A DNA stretch of 64,000 nucleotides from Mycosarcoma maydis (GCF_000328475.2 NC_026495.1:310001-374000); one strand, 5' to 3'; positions 1 through 11,063 are shown, counted from the stretch's first letter. Notes: generated by a model from the letters alone, not told the origin. Program-made: numbers and translations.

Positions 1-3000
1 CGCCAGCATCAGCAGCAACTCTCCCAGCAGCCAGCCACCGGCATCGCCCAAGACCTCGAGCGTCTCTCGCTTGCTGGGGGGTACAGTGCTGCCGCTGGTG
101 GCCGCATGGGTCCTCAATCGCAAAAGGCCAGCGCTGCTGCTGCTGCCGTGGCTGCAGCTGGTTCCGGTGCACAGCCCGGCCAATCGGCTGCAGCCGCTGC
201 CGCTTACACCGAGGCGCTTGTGTCGATGCTTCAGAGTCTGCCGCAGTACGTGGTCATCAATCCGCAGCTTACCATGTTCAGCAGCAACGCAGCACTCAAG
301 CGACTCATCTACATCGCCATTGACCGTGCCATCCGCGAGATCATTGCGCCCGTCGTCGAGCGATCCGTCACAATCGCTTCCATCTCGACGCGCGAGCTCG
401 TCACCAAGGACTTTGCTATGGAGGGCGACGAAGAAAAGATGCGGATCTCGGCACATCAGATGGCACAGAACCTCGCCGGCAGCCTTGCCCTCGTCACCTG
501 TAAGGAGCCTTTGCGCATCAGCATGGTAGCGAACGCGCGCACCCTGCTCCTTTCCAACGGCTTCACCGAGCAAAACGTACCCGAACAGGCATTGATGGTC
601 ATTATGCAGGAGAACCTCGACCTTGCCTGTTCCGTGATTGAAAAAGCAGCCATGGACAAGGCGGTGCCGGAAGTGGATGAGGGCCTCACCAACGCCTACT
701 CCAGCCGCCGTGAGCACCGCACACGTGGTCGCGGCTACTACTGGGATAGCGCCGCCTTGGCCGCTTCGCAGTATGCCGCCACTCTGCCCGACATGCTACG
801 TCTGCGACCTGACGGCCTTGTCCCGGCCCAGCTGCGCGTTTATGATGGCTTCATCCGCCGCATGTCTCCTGGTGTCGATGCCGACCGTAGTACTCCAACC
901 TCGGTCCATGCCTCGTCTGTCTCTGGGCCATCCGAATCCGGATACCTGGAAGGTGCAGCAGCAGCAGCAGCCGCTGCTGGTGGTGCTGGAGGTGCCGGAG
1001 TTCTCAGTGCAGTAGCGCTTCAAGAGGCAGGCGCCCAGGCCAACCTCCCCACTAGTCTGCTCCCTGTTGCTCCTAGCGGTACGCTTAGCGCTCAACAGTC
1101 GCTCGAAAAGTTCTCGCAGGGTATGACCGAGCTTGAGCGATTGCTCGAAGCAGCAAATCAGGAATCATCTCTCAGCGAGCTGCCGCAGGACCACGAGATC
1201 CGACATGCGCTTCGTCTGATCCCAATGGTTGCTGCCCAGTCTGCCAGTCGCGATGAGACTGCGCTGGCCTTTTCACAAAAGGTGGTGCAGCTTTTGTTCA
1301 AGATCGAGTCTAAGCTCGGGCGCGAAGTCTACGTTTTGCTGCTCGACCGACTGTGCGAAATCTCTCTCAAGGCGGCTCGCGAGGTTACTGCTTGGCTCAT
1401 CTATGCCGAAGACGAACGCAAGTTCAACGTGCCTGTCACCGTGTCACTGGTTCGCGCTGGATTGGTCAACGTGGCTGAGCTTGATGTTCAGCTCGCCAAG
1501 CTCATCCTGCGCGACCTCGGTGCGAGTGTCATGGATTTTTCGGCTCAACTTGCGCTGGAATGTCTTCAGGAGCCTGCCTGTGCTACTCGCCAGCAACTTG
1601 GCAGCACTATCGAAGCGCTGCAGCGCGCTGAGCAACGAGGCAAGGCCACGGACGCGTCGAAACGCTTCCTGCACGCTCTCGAAAGCGGTCTGCTCAAGAG
1701 CAAGGTGGACGTCGGCAACACTGCGCTGCGCGAGCAGCTTGCGTACTGCTTTGCTGAATGGGCGCGTCTCTTTCAGCATTCTCCCAATCCGGAAAAGTCG
1801 TTCATCGACTATGTCACACAACTGCAGACGCAGGGCATACTCAAGGGCGAGGACATTTCGTCGATGTTTTTCCGCGTCTGCACCGAGGTCAGCGTGGACA
1901 GCTACATCAAGCAGAAGGCGGTCGGCGGCTCGGCGGCTATGGGCATCTTCTCGCCGATCGATGCGTTTTCTCGTCTGATCGTGCTGATGATCAAGTACCA
2001 TGCCGATCCCACAGGCGTCAACAACGAGCAGGCCAAAGTGCACTACCTGACCAAGATCCTGTCGATTGTGGTGCTGGTGCTGGCCCAGTCGCACGAGGAG
2101 CTTGGAGTTCACTTTCAGCAAAAGCCCTTCTTCCGACTGTTTTCGAGCTTGCTGCACGACTTGCACGCAACCGAGTCGAGCCTGGGTGATGCGTACACGC
2201 AGACGCTACTGGCGATTAGCAACACGCTCAACACACTGCAGCCTTCGTTCTTCCCGAGCTTCACATTCTCGTGGATTTCGTTGGTGTCGCATCGCTTGTT
2301 CATGCCCAAGCTGCTCGAGACAAACCAGCGGGAAGGCTGGGGAGCTTTCCACCGACTGTTTGCGTCGCTGTTGCGCTTCATGTCACCGCTGCTGCGCAAC
2401 GCTGAGCTGCAAGACACTTCGCGTCAACTCTATCGCGGAACGCTGCGTATTCTGTTGATTCTGCTGCACGACTTCCCCGAGTTCCTATGCGACTACCATC
2501 AGAGCTTGTGCGACCTGGTGCCTACGTCGTGCATCCAGTTGCGCAACTTGATCCTGAGCGCGTTCCCGCGCAACATCCGCCTGCCGGATCCTTTCAGCTC
2601 AAGCTTGCAGATCACCCTGTTGCCCGAGATGGCTCAAGGACCGCACATTGCCTCGAACTATGTCGCAGCACTCAACCAGGTCGAGGGACTGCGCGCGGCC
2701 ATTGACGCACACTTTGATCAAGCACGAGGCAAAAACATGTCGGAGCAGCTCAAGGCTCTCTTGCAGAACGCCACGCGTGGCACGAGCTCGACGAGCAGCA
2801 TAGGCTCGAGCAAAGACGAGGCGACCAGCGCCAGCTCCGCTGTGTCGTTGTCGGAAGGCGGTATCAGCACGAGCCTGATCAACTCGATCGTGCTCTACGT
2901 AGGTGTGCGATCCACCGAGGCGGGCCGGAGCAATGGTAATGATGAGAGCGGCCAAGTTGTTCTTCGATGGCTTGTGGTCGAGTCGGCACCTGAAGCACGA

Positions 3001-3399
3001 TTCCTTGTACTCACTGCGGCAGCCAACCAGCTGCGGTTCCCGTCGAGCCACACGGCCTACTTTTCTGCTGCCCTGTTGCAGCTTTTCGCCGAAAGCGAGG
3101 ATGAGCTTGTGCGCGAGCAATTGGTACGTGTTCTTCTCGAACGACTCGTCATCCACCGACCTCACCCGTGGGGATTGGTGACGACGTTCATCGAGCTGAT
3201 CAAGACGCAGCGCCACCGCATTCCACGTGCGCCGGCAGAGATTCAGGCTCTTCTGGACCATATCGCCGCTACGCTCGCAGCGTCGGCTCACGAAGACAAC
3301 CATGCGCAGCAGCATCAGCATGCGCATATCAATGGACGCTCTGCCTTTTTGGCACAGCAGATGATGCAACAGCAGCAGCAACAGCAGCAACAGGCATAA
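1..3399 (+). CDS. NOT1: CCR4-NOT complex scaffold subunit NOT1, 3' part
   Basis: Scaffold of the CCR4-NOT deadenylase complex, acting in cytoplasmic mRNA decay and in transcription. The frame is open from the first base, so the start lies upstream of the window; 1132 codons are visible and the stop is at 3397-3399. Numbering from the window start, residues about 95-240 match the CAF40-binding DUF3819 region (an ERSVTIA stretch followed by RELVTKDFAMEGDEEKMR). The C-terminal NOT1 superfamily domain, which docks the NOT2/NOT5 module, covers about 650-1090 and includes HDFPEFLCDYH and QLRNLILSAFPRN, both strongly conserved from yeast to human CNOT1. Low-complexity Ala and Ser stretches interrupt the domains. 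The protein ends in a Gln-rich tail (about residues 1115-1131). No intron is apparent in this part. Identity is secure; only the missing 5' end limits the call. Confidence 0.95.
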   Translation, partial: RQHQQQLSQQPATGIAQDLERLSLAGGYSAAAGGRMGPQSQKASAAAAAVAAAGSGAQPGQSAAAAAAYTEALVSMLQSLPQYVVINPQLTMFSSNAALKRLIYIAIDRAIREIIAPVVERSVTIASISTRELVTKDFAMEGDEEKMRISAHQMAQNLAGSLALVTCKEPLRISMVANARTLLLSNGFTEQNVPEQALMVIMQENLDLACSVIEKAAMDKAVPEVDEGLTNAYSSRREHRTRGRGYYWDSAALAASQYAATLPDMLRLRPDGLVPAQLRVYDGFIRRMSPGVDADRSTPTSVHASSVSGPSESGYLEGAAAAAAAAGGAGGAGVLSAVALQEAGAQANLPTSLLPVAPSGTLSAQQSLEKFSQGMTELERLLEAANQESSLSELPQDHEIRHALRLIPMVAAQSASRDETALAFSQKVVQLLFKIESKLGREVYVLLLDRLCEISLKAAREVTAWLIYAEDERKFNVPVTVSLVRAGLVNVAELDVQLAKLILRDLGASVMDFSAQLALECLQEPACATRQQLGSTIEALQRAEQRGKATDASKRFLHALESGLLKSKVDVGNTALREQLAYCFAEWARLFQHSPNPEKSFIDYVTQLQTQGILKGEDISSMFFRVCTEVSVDSYIKQKAVGGSAAMGIFSPIDAFSRLIVLMIKYHADPTGVNNEQAKVHYLTKILSIVVLVLAQSHEELGVHFQQKPFFRLFSSLLHDLHATESSLGDAYTQTLLAISNTLNTLQPSFFPSFTFSWISLVSHRLFMPKLLETNQREGWGAFHRLFASLLRFMSPLLRNAELQDTSRQLYRGTLRILLILLHDFPEFLCDYHQSLCDLVPTSCIQLRNLILSAFPRNIRLPDPFSSSLQITLLPEMAQGPHIASNYVAALNQVEGLRAAIDAHFDQARGKNMSEQLKALLQNATRGTSSTSSIGSSKDEATSASSAVSLSEGGISTSLINSIVLYVGVRSTEAGRSNGNDESGQVVLRWLVVESAPEARFLVLTAAANQLRFPSSHTAYFSAALLQLFAESEDELVREQLVRVLLERLVIHRPHPWGLVTTFIELIKTQRHRIPRAPAEIQALLDHIAATLAASAHEDNHAQQHQHAHINGRSAFLAQQMMQQQQQQQQQA

Positions 3400-4417
3400 T
3401 CGGTTTGCACCGCACAGGCTGGGCTTGATGAGATGCCGTGTTGCAATCGTGAATCACGAATGGCTTGTTTCCAATTCACGATTAATTTTAAACTTTTCTC
3501 TCTGGATCCATCAAGTGACTCACTTGCTCGTTAACTACCATGTACTATCACCACATTACTGTCGAATAACGTTTCATTGTCTCGCTCTTTCTTGGCTCGC
3601 TCTTTCTTGGTTGGTAGTATTTGTGGTGATAAATGTGTGTGGGCCATATTGACGATGGTGGATTTAGATGAGAAGGTCATATAACTTAACGGCGCTGCGG
3701 TTGAGTTTAGGACGTGCATACTGCATAATGGCTGCAGGGTGAGGCATAGCCACAATCACGAATGAATTGCGAGGGTGCACGGTGGAGGAAGCAAGATGTG
3801 AGAAGCGGCATTTTGGGGGATTCTCGTGATTGGTGAAGCACAAGCGTGGATGCGTTGTCCATGATGACGTGGTGCGTATGTGGGATGGTGCTTGGAGTTG
3901 ACGGTGTTGTTTCGATCTGGTTGTGCATTCATGATTCAGAAGGTGAGTCAGTCGTGAGTTGTGATTGCATTCGTCATGGTATTCGTGAATGGGTGTGCAC
4001 TCGATGGGCGTACAGCGACAGACACGAGCGAGCTTATGTGGAGTTACAATGGGGTTGGCAGCATTCACGATTCGTGATTGTGATTGGAACATTCTTTGCA
4101 AGCACGAGACGGTGATCGGCGACCTGCACTGAGACGTGCGAATCACGAATCCTGATGTGAGCAGGTGCTCAGGCGCTGGCTCTCGGTGGCTCTACGCACG
4201 GCCAGAGTGGATTCGTGGTGGGGCCTGCATGTGATCTGCACACCTCACAGCTACGTACCACGCATTCATGTTGCAACAAAGACAACGCGCAACTCACGAC
4301 CGTCGACTTGGTTCGTGGTTGCTTGTTCCTGATGTCGCCCGTGAAGCAAAGCTTTCAGCTAAGTTAACTCAACGGTAATGGCGTGAATGGTATTGCACGC
4401 TCCATCACTGTACGTGC
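3400..4417. other. Intergenic region after NOT1, repeat words
   Basis: This is non-coding as far as I can see. It starts with the NOT1 3' UTR and contains ATTCGTG/ATTCACG-type words at 3445-3462, 3473-3484, 4062-4080 and 4139-4153. A duplicated 12-bp phrase built on ctcgctctttcttgg lies at about 3583-3612. Short ORFs here have no recognisable composition. Confidence 0.6.
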
Positions 4418-6571
4418 GTGAGACTCTTTTTCAACGTGTTTGACGTGCTTCTTCGAGACGTCTCTCTGCACACTCTCTCTTGTCTGGCAACTGGCGTTCT
4501 GGCTGCCATCGTCGTACAATCTACGCGACGTGGCCAACATCAAAGTGGAGACAATACGGCTTCGGTCGGGTGCGCGTGGCTCTCACGCGTCCAGGGGGAT
4601 TGCTTGCACTCGATCGTTGTCGGCTTGTGTTGCACCCTCGAGATGGACATAACCACGCCATCACGTGGACCAAGACACACTCACCATGACACGATGCAAT
4701 CGAGATGGTCGTTCGGATCGACGCTCAGCTTCCACAGTGTCTGCTCATGCCTGCACGATACTGGATCACGCACCGCTCCAACGCATCGCGATGCATGTTG
4801 CGCTTTCGGCACGCCTCGTTCTTCCGTCCAACGCTACGTTCAGGAACAAGTCGCCAATCACTTGCAGTCCAAGCAGCCGCATCCCGAGCCAGACAAGGTG
4901 GATCTGGTTTCGCTCAAATCGGCCAGATGGCCGGCAGACCCAATGTGTGCTTCGTCCAGTAGTGTCTCGTGCAGCGTGGATGTACATCGCGCTTCACAGT
5001 CGCGTTCTGGCACAGGAGCATGTTTGGCACTCTGGCAACAGCGTGCTACGCCCCATACGGATGATGCATCTCCGATGACGCTCAGAGAGCCAGCGGGGGA
5101 AAGAGATGGTGGTTCAACGTCGGAATCGGGCTCTGTTGCAACGACGTTTTGCAACGACCCGTCGAATTCGACACGGACAAGCACGGCACCAAGTACACGA
5201 CGACGCGCTGCATGTATGCATGTAGACAAGCAACGTGCACATTCCACTGATACCGCTGAGCCACTTGGCGGATCAGTGCACACGTCGAGCGCTTGCAAGC
5301 GCACCGATTGGGGAGCCAACTTCTGGTGTGTGGTCACCGACCCGTATTCACCGCTCAACACGTTTTTCGCGAACCCGCAGACGGGCGAGTGCACATGGAC
5401 GTTGCCCGCAGGAACCATTGTTGTCGCACCCAACAAGGACGGCGAATGGTGGGAATTGATAGATGACGAATCGGGACACGAGTACTACTACCATACTCGC
5501 ACCGAGCAGAGCCGGTGGACGAGACCCGCCAAGAGCCAAGGAATCGTGATTCCCATGGCTAAGATCCAAAAGTCGGCACATACCAGTGAGCCCAACAGCC
5601 AAGCTAAGCCGTCGAAGGACGACGTCTTAGAACCCCGCTTTGTCCAAGACCAACACATGTTTGTTCTGCAAGAACAACAAGACCACGCCAAACCCATCAC
5701 GACGCCACTTCGACCAAGGACCAAGTCGTTGCCCAAGTCTGTGCACTGCTTGCAGAAGCGAGAAGCGGGGTGCGCGCTGACCCAACGCGTGCCACAACGC
5801 CAAGGACGAGTCGAACACGAATCACAGCTGAATCGGCTAGAGGACACGCAAGCCGAGCAGGCCGAGCACGCCAAGCAGGCAGAGGAGCTTGTTCGAAAAG
5901 CGAGCTATCGCATTCTGCTACGCGATCAGAAGATGTTGGAGAATGCACGACAGATGTCAAGGGCTCTGTTCGGGCGTGGGGGATGCGAGATATCGAGTGC
6001 GACGAGTCGAGATGCGCGGCACGAGCAACGACGCGCGAGTGAGACCGCGGATTCAAGCCGACGCGCGTTGTCGAGCCGACTCGACCGTCTGCGAGACGCG
6101 ATCGACGATGCGGACGCTGTCGCTCCGGCGTGCGCGCGCGATCGCGATCGCAGTGACACCAGCGTGATCAGCGGAGCTCCAGCAGGTGAAGCAGCCATCT
6201 CGAGTGGAACCATCCAAAAGCTCGGTAAAGGTCTTGCGTTCAAGCTCAACACCTCCTGCTCGTCGCCAGGCTCGACTGTGCGCTCTCATATCGCACCATC
6301 CGTTCGATTCATCTCTGCACATCCCAATCCGCGGCACCCTCCACCGTTGCATTTTACTCCAACACAGCTCACTACCGCTCTTCTCGACACACCACTCTTG
6401 TCCAACCATGCACCTGTGCACCATGAACACTCGCTCACACGCGTCCTCAGCCCCACACCCACCGCGTTGCCCAACCAGCGCGCAAACACTCGCCCAAATC
6501 TCCGAGCCAAACTAGCCTACATATTTGCATGCTTTGCGCCGTACCGACCGTCAAAGTGCCAAGCCATCTAG
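4418..6571 (+). CDS. WW-domain protein, function unknown
   Basis: Long open frame (717 codons from the first ATG) whose only recognisable part is a pair of WW-type motifs. The first, degenerate one is at about residues 298-330 (W, then FFANPQTGECTWTLP). The second, better one is at about 343-373 (GEWWEL, then YYYHTRTEQSRWTRP). WW domains bind proline-rich ligands. Residues about 470-560 are charged, Glu/Lys/Arg-rich and probably helical; the C-terminus is Pro/His-rich. The first 200 residues are Cys-rich with no domain-like composition, so the real start is probably further in: Met75 (4640) and Met220 (5075) are candidates. The final residues may also be wrong if an intron is present. The protein is convergent with the TFC6-like gene, with 169 bp between the stops. 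I do not recognise the family beyond the WW motifs. Confidence 0.6.
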   Translation: MRLFFNVFDVLLRDVSLHTLSCLATGVLAAIVVQSTRRGQHQSGDNTASVGCAWLSRVQGDCLHSIVVGLCCTLEMDITTPSRGPRHTHHDTMQSRWSFGSTLSFHSVCSCLHDTGSRTAPTHRDACCAFGTPRSSVQRYVQEQVANHLQSKQPHPEPDKVDLVSLKSARWPADPMCASSSSVSCSVDVHRASQSRSGTGACLALWQQRATPHTDDASPMTLREPAGERDGGSTSESGSVATTFCNDPSNSTRTSTAPSTRRRAACMHVDKQRAHSTDTAEPLGGSVHTSSACKRTDWGANFWCVVTDPYSPLNTFFANPQTGECTWTLPAGTIVVAPNKDGEWWELIDDESGHEYYYHTRTEQSRWTRPAKSQGIVIPMAKIQKSAHTSEPNSQAKPSKDDVLEPRFVQDQHMFVLQEQQDHAKPITTPLRPRTKSLPKSVHCLQKREAGCALTQRVPQRQGRVEHESQLNRLEDTQAEQAEHAKQAEELVRKASYRILLRDQKMLENARQMSRALFGRGGCEISSATSRDARHEQRRASETADSSRRALSSRLDRLRDAIDDADAVAPACARDRDRSDTSVISGAPAGEAAISSGTIQKLGKGLAFKLNTSCSSPGSTVRSHIAPSVRFISAHPNPRHPPPLHFTPTQLTTALLDTPLLSNHAPVHHEHSLTRVLSPTPTALPNQRANTRPNLRAKLAYIFACFAPYRPSKCQAI

Positions 6572-6740
6572 AGTCGACATGTCCAATATACGTTTTCGAA
6601 CGCCCGAAACCCGCGACGTAGCTGTCAGCAAGCGTGTAAGACACATGTGATCATGTTGCATGTCGAGCCTGTGAAAGCCAAGCGCGAGAACGCGTTGATT
6701 TGGTACAAGATGGCTGGCAGAATCGGATGGTGCGCATCTG

Positions 6741-9593
6741 TCAAGCTGTCTCGTAGGGGGGTGACATGACATGTACCGAGAGCATCCCCGTTGCCGAGCC
6801 ACTGAGGAGCAAGGATGCCCGTGCCAAGTTTGGATTCCAGCTGACCGCAGTGACGCCCAGTTTGGGATGCCAATTTGCCAAGTGCCAGCATCTGGGTTCT
6901 GCCAAGCTAGCTGAATCTGGCAAGAGATGGTGTCTTAGCACCAGACGACCAGTGGATCTATCTAGGATCTGTTGAAAGACGGGTAGGTGAAATCTCTGAT
7001 TTCGCTTTAGCGTTCTAAGCGAGTTGGCGAGTTTCAGTTCACCGTGTGCAGTAGCCATGGCGAGCATGGGGTGGTGATCTGATGCTGATAGCGCCATGAC
7101 GCGCGACGGAGTGTGCGATATGGTTCGTGCACGAAGCATCTCTTCCGGACGGAGCGAGTAGTGCGCCACGGACCCATCGGCGTGCTCGTGTACGAGCGAG
7201 CCACCCGAGAATGCCGAAAACGCACAGCAGTAGTGCACGGTTCGACTGCGCTCGATCGGGCCAGCTTCACAACGCGATAGATCGACCAACGATGTCAAGC
7301 CATCCAGCGAAACAGTAAACAGTGTCATCGGCAGCGAGGCGTGCACTGCAATTCCGTCCGCTGAAATGCGCGGCAACAGGATGAACGCTACATCGGTAAT
7401 CGCCGACCTGTGCGCTCGAACCACGTAGTCTGGTGCAGCCACCTGTGTCACTGCATGCTCGCAACGCAACATGCGCCCAATATTCCAAACGCCTAACCAC
7501 CCTTTGGATCCTCCCAACGCGATCATTTCGCCTCCCGCCCAGCAGACGCTCGTTGCGCTTTCAAGTGGATGCTCCAACTTCACGATCGGCTCGAGTTCAA
7601 CGTAGATTGGCTCATCCGAGCGCGATTTTGTGTGTTTGCGTGCGACGCACTCCGGATGTGGAATCGAAAACACGCTCACGCTTCCATCGGCAAAGCAGCC
7701 CGCCAAGACGCCTAGGCGATGGATCGAGGTCTGCTGCTCGCTGTTATCGTCGCTGCTGCTGGCTTCACCGTAGTCGTATCCGATAGGGCACCAGGCGAGT
7801 TTGAATGCCGTTCCAGCTTGGTGACAGATGACCATGTCCAATCGAGCTTCACCCTTGGCTGAACTTGCCGCCGAGTCGGGAGACACGCTCCAGATCTGCA
7901 AACTGGCTCGCAAATTTGCCTGCTGTTTCGCACCGATCATTGTGATGGGCGCGTTGGAAGCTGCTGCCGAAACGACAAAGTACTCCTTGCCCGTATTCAG
8001 ATGCACGGGCACGGGGACCCAATCCAGAGCATACACGTGACCGCCGGCGTTCATTAGGTGACCTTGATCAGGCACCACGCCGAGACTGTCTAGCCGTCTC
8101 GAAGTGCCTTTTGCAATCTGCACGGGTACCTCTTGATCGGGCGGTCCGACGGATAGATGCAGTACGTCGCCGCATATGGGGCCGTTTTCCTGGAATCCGA
8201 GGTTGGCAATGTTGGCAAATCTGGCATCGGACAGATCGATCGGCTCTTGGTTGGCATCGAGCGCCGCGATGGCCTCTTGGTCTTGGTCGGCTGCTGCAGC
8301 TGCCTCGTCGTCTTCATCTGCGTCGGCCTCGATTTGCGCACCACCGCCAGCCACGGTGTTTGTGCGCCTGGATGAAGCAGTGTTGGAGGTGTCGCGGATC
8401 GTGCTTGGCTTGAGTCGGCTTCGCATGTTGAGTTCGGGCACGGCGAGTTTCATGACGGTGGTCGGGTGACGCAGTGCAGTTTGCTGTGGCGTTGTGGTGT
8501 CTTTGAGGAATACCTGCGCGTCTTTGCTGGAGAGAAGGGTGAGATTTTGGAACTGCATGTTGATCCAGGGTTGAACGAAAGGCCATCCGGGAAGGTTTCC
8601 TAGTGCGACCACATTGTTGGCAGTAGCTTGTTTTGAAACGAGGTGTCGTCTGGCGTCTTGCGCCCATCTGGATCTCTCGAGATTTTGCGCCCAACCAAAC
8701 GCTTTGCCGGGAAACCAACCGCAATCGTAGATGCCTTGATTGGGAACCCATCCGACTTGACCGAGCCAGAACTGAAGGAGCTCCTTTTTTATGCGAGCGT
8801 ATGCGGCCGAGTCAAGCCAAGTCTTTGCAAGTCCATTGTTGGGCCACATGAGTGCATTTGCAGGGGAACGGTTGCGCACTTGTTCGGGCTGCGAGTCGGC
8901 GTCGTCGTTGGACACGAGAGATACGAGCTTTGCAGGTGGAATGCCAAAGAAGGGAGGCTGATACACACCTTGTAACCAGAGCGAACGTAGGGACCGCGGT
9001 TTTCGTGTTTTGATCTGGATCCGGTTGAGGGTGCTGAGCGGACCTTGTTGAGCGTACACGTCGAGGTCCGAGGTCTTGCCACTTGGGAGGCTGTCTTGAT
9101 CATCGTAGTCATCCTGTTCGAGCTCGACTTTCGATTTTCGGTTTGCATTTCGTGATGCTGATCCGGTGGTCTTTGCCAGAGTGGTGGCAGAGAGGTGGTC
9201 GGCGTCTTCGAAGCTGGCTTTCGCTCTCGCTTTCGCTTTTGCGCTCGTTGATTTTGATCGAGAGCTCTTTGCGTCAGATTCGGTGTTAGGGGGAGGTGGT
9301 TGTGGCGCTGGAGTGCCAAGCACGGATGGAGTCGACGTGGCTTGCACGGCGGACTGGTTGGGAGTGCGTGGCGGGGCAGCTGTACGTTTAGACTTGACAC
9401 GAGACGATGCGGATGAGCTCGCACTGACACCTAGCTCGGCATCAGCTTGTGAGGCGTCCTCCTTGTCGTTTGTGGCGTGCCCTTGAGGTAATGGCGGCGT
9501 CTGTGATGTATTGGTAGCCGATACATGGGGTGGCACGTCCAGCTTGGCCTTTTTGCGCGCCGATGTTGTTCGGTTGCGGGCAGCGACAGGCAT
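6741..9593 (-). CDS. WD40 protein, TFIIIC subunit TFC6-like
   Basis: Predicted 950-residue protein, probably the second-largest WD40 subunit of RNA polymerase III factor TFIIIC (yeast TFC6, human GTF3C2), which helps recognise the B box of tRNA genes. The N-terminal 200 residues are basic, Ser/Ala-rich and disordered, with an SRSKSTSAKAKARAKA stretch suggesting nuclear or DNA association. A conserved Trp-rich block follows at about 205-320 (NALMWPNNGLAKTW, then WVPNQGIYDCGWFPGKAFGW). From about residue 460 come WD40-like blades: YALDWVPVPVHL, FKLAWCPIGYDYG, TSVCWAGGEMIALGGSKG, ITDVAFILLP and a last blade VTAVSWNPN. An acidic loop lies near 425-440. The domain order of a basic tail, a Trp-rich segment and a C-terminal propeller fits TFC6-type proteins, but the assignment is from memory of the family and another WD40 protein is possible. 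No intron is needed. Confidence 0.62.
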   Translation of the reverse strand: MPVAARNRTTSARKKAKLDVPPHVSATNTSQTPPLPQGHATNDKEDASQADAELGVSASSSASSRVKSKRTAAPPRTPNQSAVQATSTPSVLGTPAPQPPPPNTESDAKSSRSKSTSAKAKARAKASFEDADHLSATTLAKTTGSASRNANRKSKVELEQDDYDDQDSLPSGKTSDLDVYAQQGPLSTLNRIQIKTRKPRSLRSLWLQGVYQPPFFGIPPAKLVSLVSNDDADSQPEQVRNRSPANALMWPNNGLAKTWLDSAAYARIKKELLQFWLGQVGWVPNQGIYDCGWFPGKAFGWAQNLERSRWAQDARRHLVSKQATANNVVALGNLPGWPFVQPWINMQFQNLTLLSSKDAQVFLKDTTTPQQTALRHPTTVMKLAVPELNMRSRLKPSTIRDTSNTASSRRTNTVAGGGAQIEADADEDDEAAAAADQDQEAIAALDANQEPIDLSDARFANIANLGFQENGPICGDVLHLSVGPPDQEVPVQIAKGTSRRLDSLGVVPDQGHLMNAGGHVYALDWVPVPVHLNTGKEYFVVSAAASNAPITMIGAKQQANLRASLQIWSVSPDSAASSAKGEARLDMVICHQAGTAFKLAWCPIGYDYGEASSSDDNSEQQTSIHRLGVLAGCFADGSVSVFSIPHPECVARKHTKSRSDEPIYVELEPIVKLEHPLESATSVCWAGGEMIALGGSKGWLGVWNIGRMLRCEHAVTQVAAPDYVVRAHRSAITDVAFILLPRISADGIAVHASLPMTLFTVSLDGLTSLVDLSRCEAGPIERSRTVHYCCAFSAFSGGSLVHEHADGSVAHYSLRPEEMLRARTISHTPSRVMALSASDHHPMLAMATAHGELKLANSLRTLKRNQRFHLPVFQQILDRSTGRLVLRHHLLPDSASLAEPRCWHLANWHPKLGVTAVSWNPNLARASLLLSGSATGMLSVHVMSPPYETA

Positions 9594-9930
9594 CGCGGCA
9601 GCCGAGCTTGCCCAGTGCTAGGTGTCAGCTGACTGCGGATGAAAGCAGCTATGCTTGCATGTCGAATGCAGTGGTGATGATCAATGAGCAGAGATGGCAG
9701 GATCAGCTGGCCAACAAGCAAGGGCGCTCGAGCCTTTCACCGACTGTGATCGAGGTCGAGAAGCGACGTGACGAGGTGCAGTCTTTTCAGGGTCCAGCGT
9801 GCCCAGACAGAAGTAACCTAACGTTACATTCGTGATTCACGATTATGATCGTAATTTAGTCAGCCAATTCACGATTTGGAATCGTGAATCCCTTTTCTAT
9901 CGAGACACGGGATCACTAATCGTAAATCAT

Positions 9931-9965
9931 GAATCACGAATCACGAATCACGAATCACGAATCAC
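9931..9965. repeat. (GAATCAC)x5 tandem array
   Basis: Five uninterrupted copies of a 7-bp unit, preceded by single diverged units from about 9825 (cattcgtgattcacgatt and similar). It is the cleanest example of the dispersed intergenic word family. Confidence 0.95.
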
Positions 9966-11032
9966 GATGGTCTGAAAAATAAAACTCAAAATTGATGCCA
10001 GAAAAAGTGGCAGAAAACGGGGCTAAGGGAGACGACATCGAGACGCTTTGTTGTTCTGATGGCGACTACGAGGCAAACGAAGCACGGTCGGCGCTCATCA
10101 AGGCGAACAGCCATGGAGAGCACAAATCAGAATGCGGGACATTTATACGACTTTACTCTGACAGAGATGGATGGTTCAAGGCTAGCTCAGCGTGGTGTTT
10201 GCGGTGCTTGAAGAAGCGGAGAGGCTGAGGTGTAAAGGGTGGCGTTGGTGTAGAAGGTACCAATCTTGAATCATGAGTCGCGAATGCGGCGGCTTGAACG
10301 AATCGTGAATTGCTCTGAAATTCAATCGCCGGTGTGATAAGAGATGGGTAAGGAACGACTTTGTGAGCGCCAAGACTGACACTCACCAAGACAAGAGCTT
10401 GCTTGACGCTCCGTCGATCGAAGAAGCAAAGTCCGATTCGAGTGCATGCAAAGTTTCCGCGCTCGTCTCTTTACGCCTGCTGGGTTTTTCGCACTGCCAA
10501 GCTCAGCGCGATTCGCGGCTTGAAAGAGGCTAGGCTAATCGAAACAGGGTGAAAACACCGTCACGAGTGTCGTTCGCCATGCTGCATGCATTCGCCGGCC
10601 GGCTTCGAGCACAGGAAGGGCTGAGCGAGGTTGTCATTGCAGTGACCCAGACGAGAGCGATTTCTTAGACGCTTGTGCTCGTCGGAGTTGGTGGAAGCTT
10701 GGCTTATGCGAGACAAGGGCTGAGGTAGCGTCACATTCACGACTATGAGATGATCCGAGTCAACCGCATGCTGCGTTGTTCTCTTTTCTGCTAGCGGCAG
10801 GTCGATTGAAAGCATGGACAAATGTAATCAAGAAGTGCACGCAAAAGAACAAGCGCGCTGGCTGTACGAACAACGAGGGCGGCTGTGTTTTTACTAACTT
10901 GGTCGTGCGTGCGTTGATTGTCATGTCAATTCAGGGGGTGACAAGCACCAGGCACCAAGCGCGAATTCAGGATTGACGATGGGCAGTGGTGAGTTGCTAG
11001 GTGAGGATAGTAGGTATCGTGTATGATTCGTC

Positions 11033-11063
11033 ATTCACGATTCACGATTCACGATTCGTGATT
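11033..11063. repeat. ATTCACG/ATTCGTG 7-bp array
   Basis: Three ATTCACG units are followed by one ATTCGTG unit and a partial ATT. The switch from ACG to GTG puts the two orientations of the word in one array. Confidence 0.95.

Noticed and set aside
3664..4146. 160-codon minus-strand ORF after NOT1
   Set aside because: Composed largely of repeat words and Cys/His/Arg-rich random sequence; no domain.
9931..9965. CRISPR-like or telomeric repeat
   Set aside because: The 7-bp units are directly adjacent with no spacers, so not CRISPR, and the sequence is not the TTAGGG type expected at fungal telomeres.
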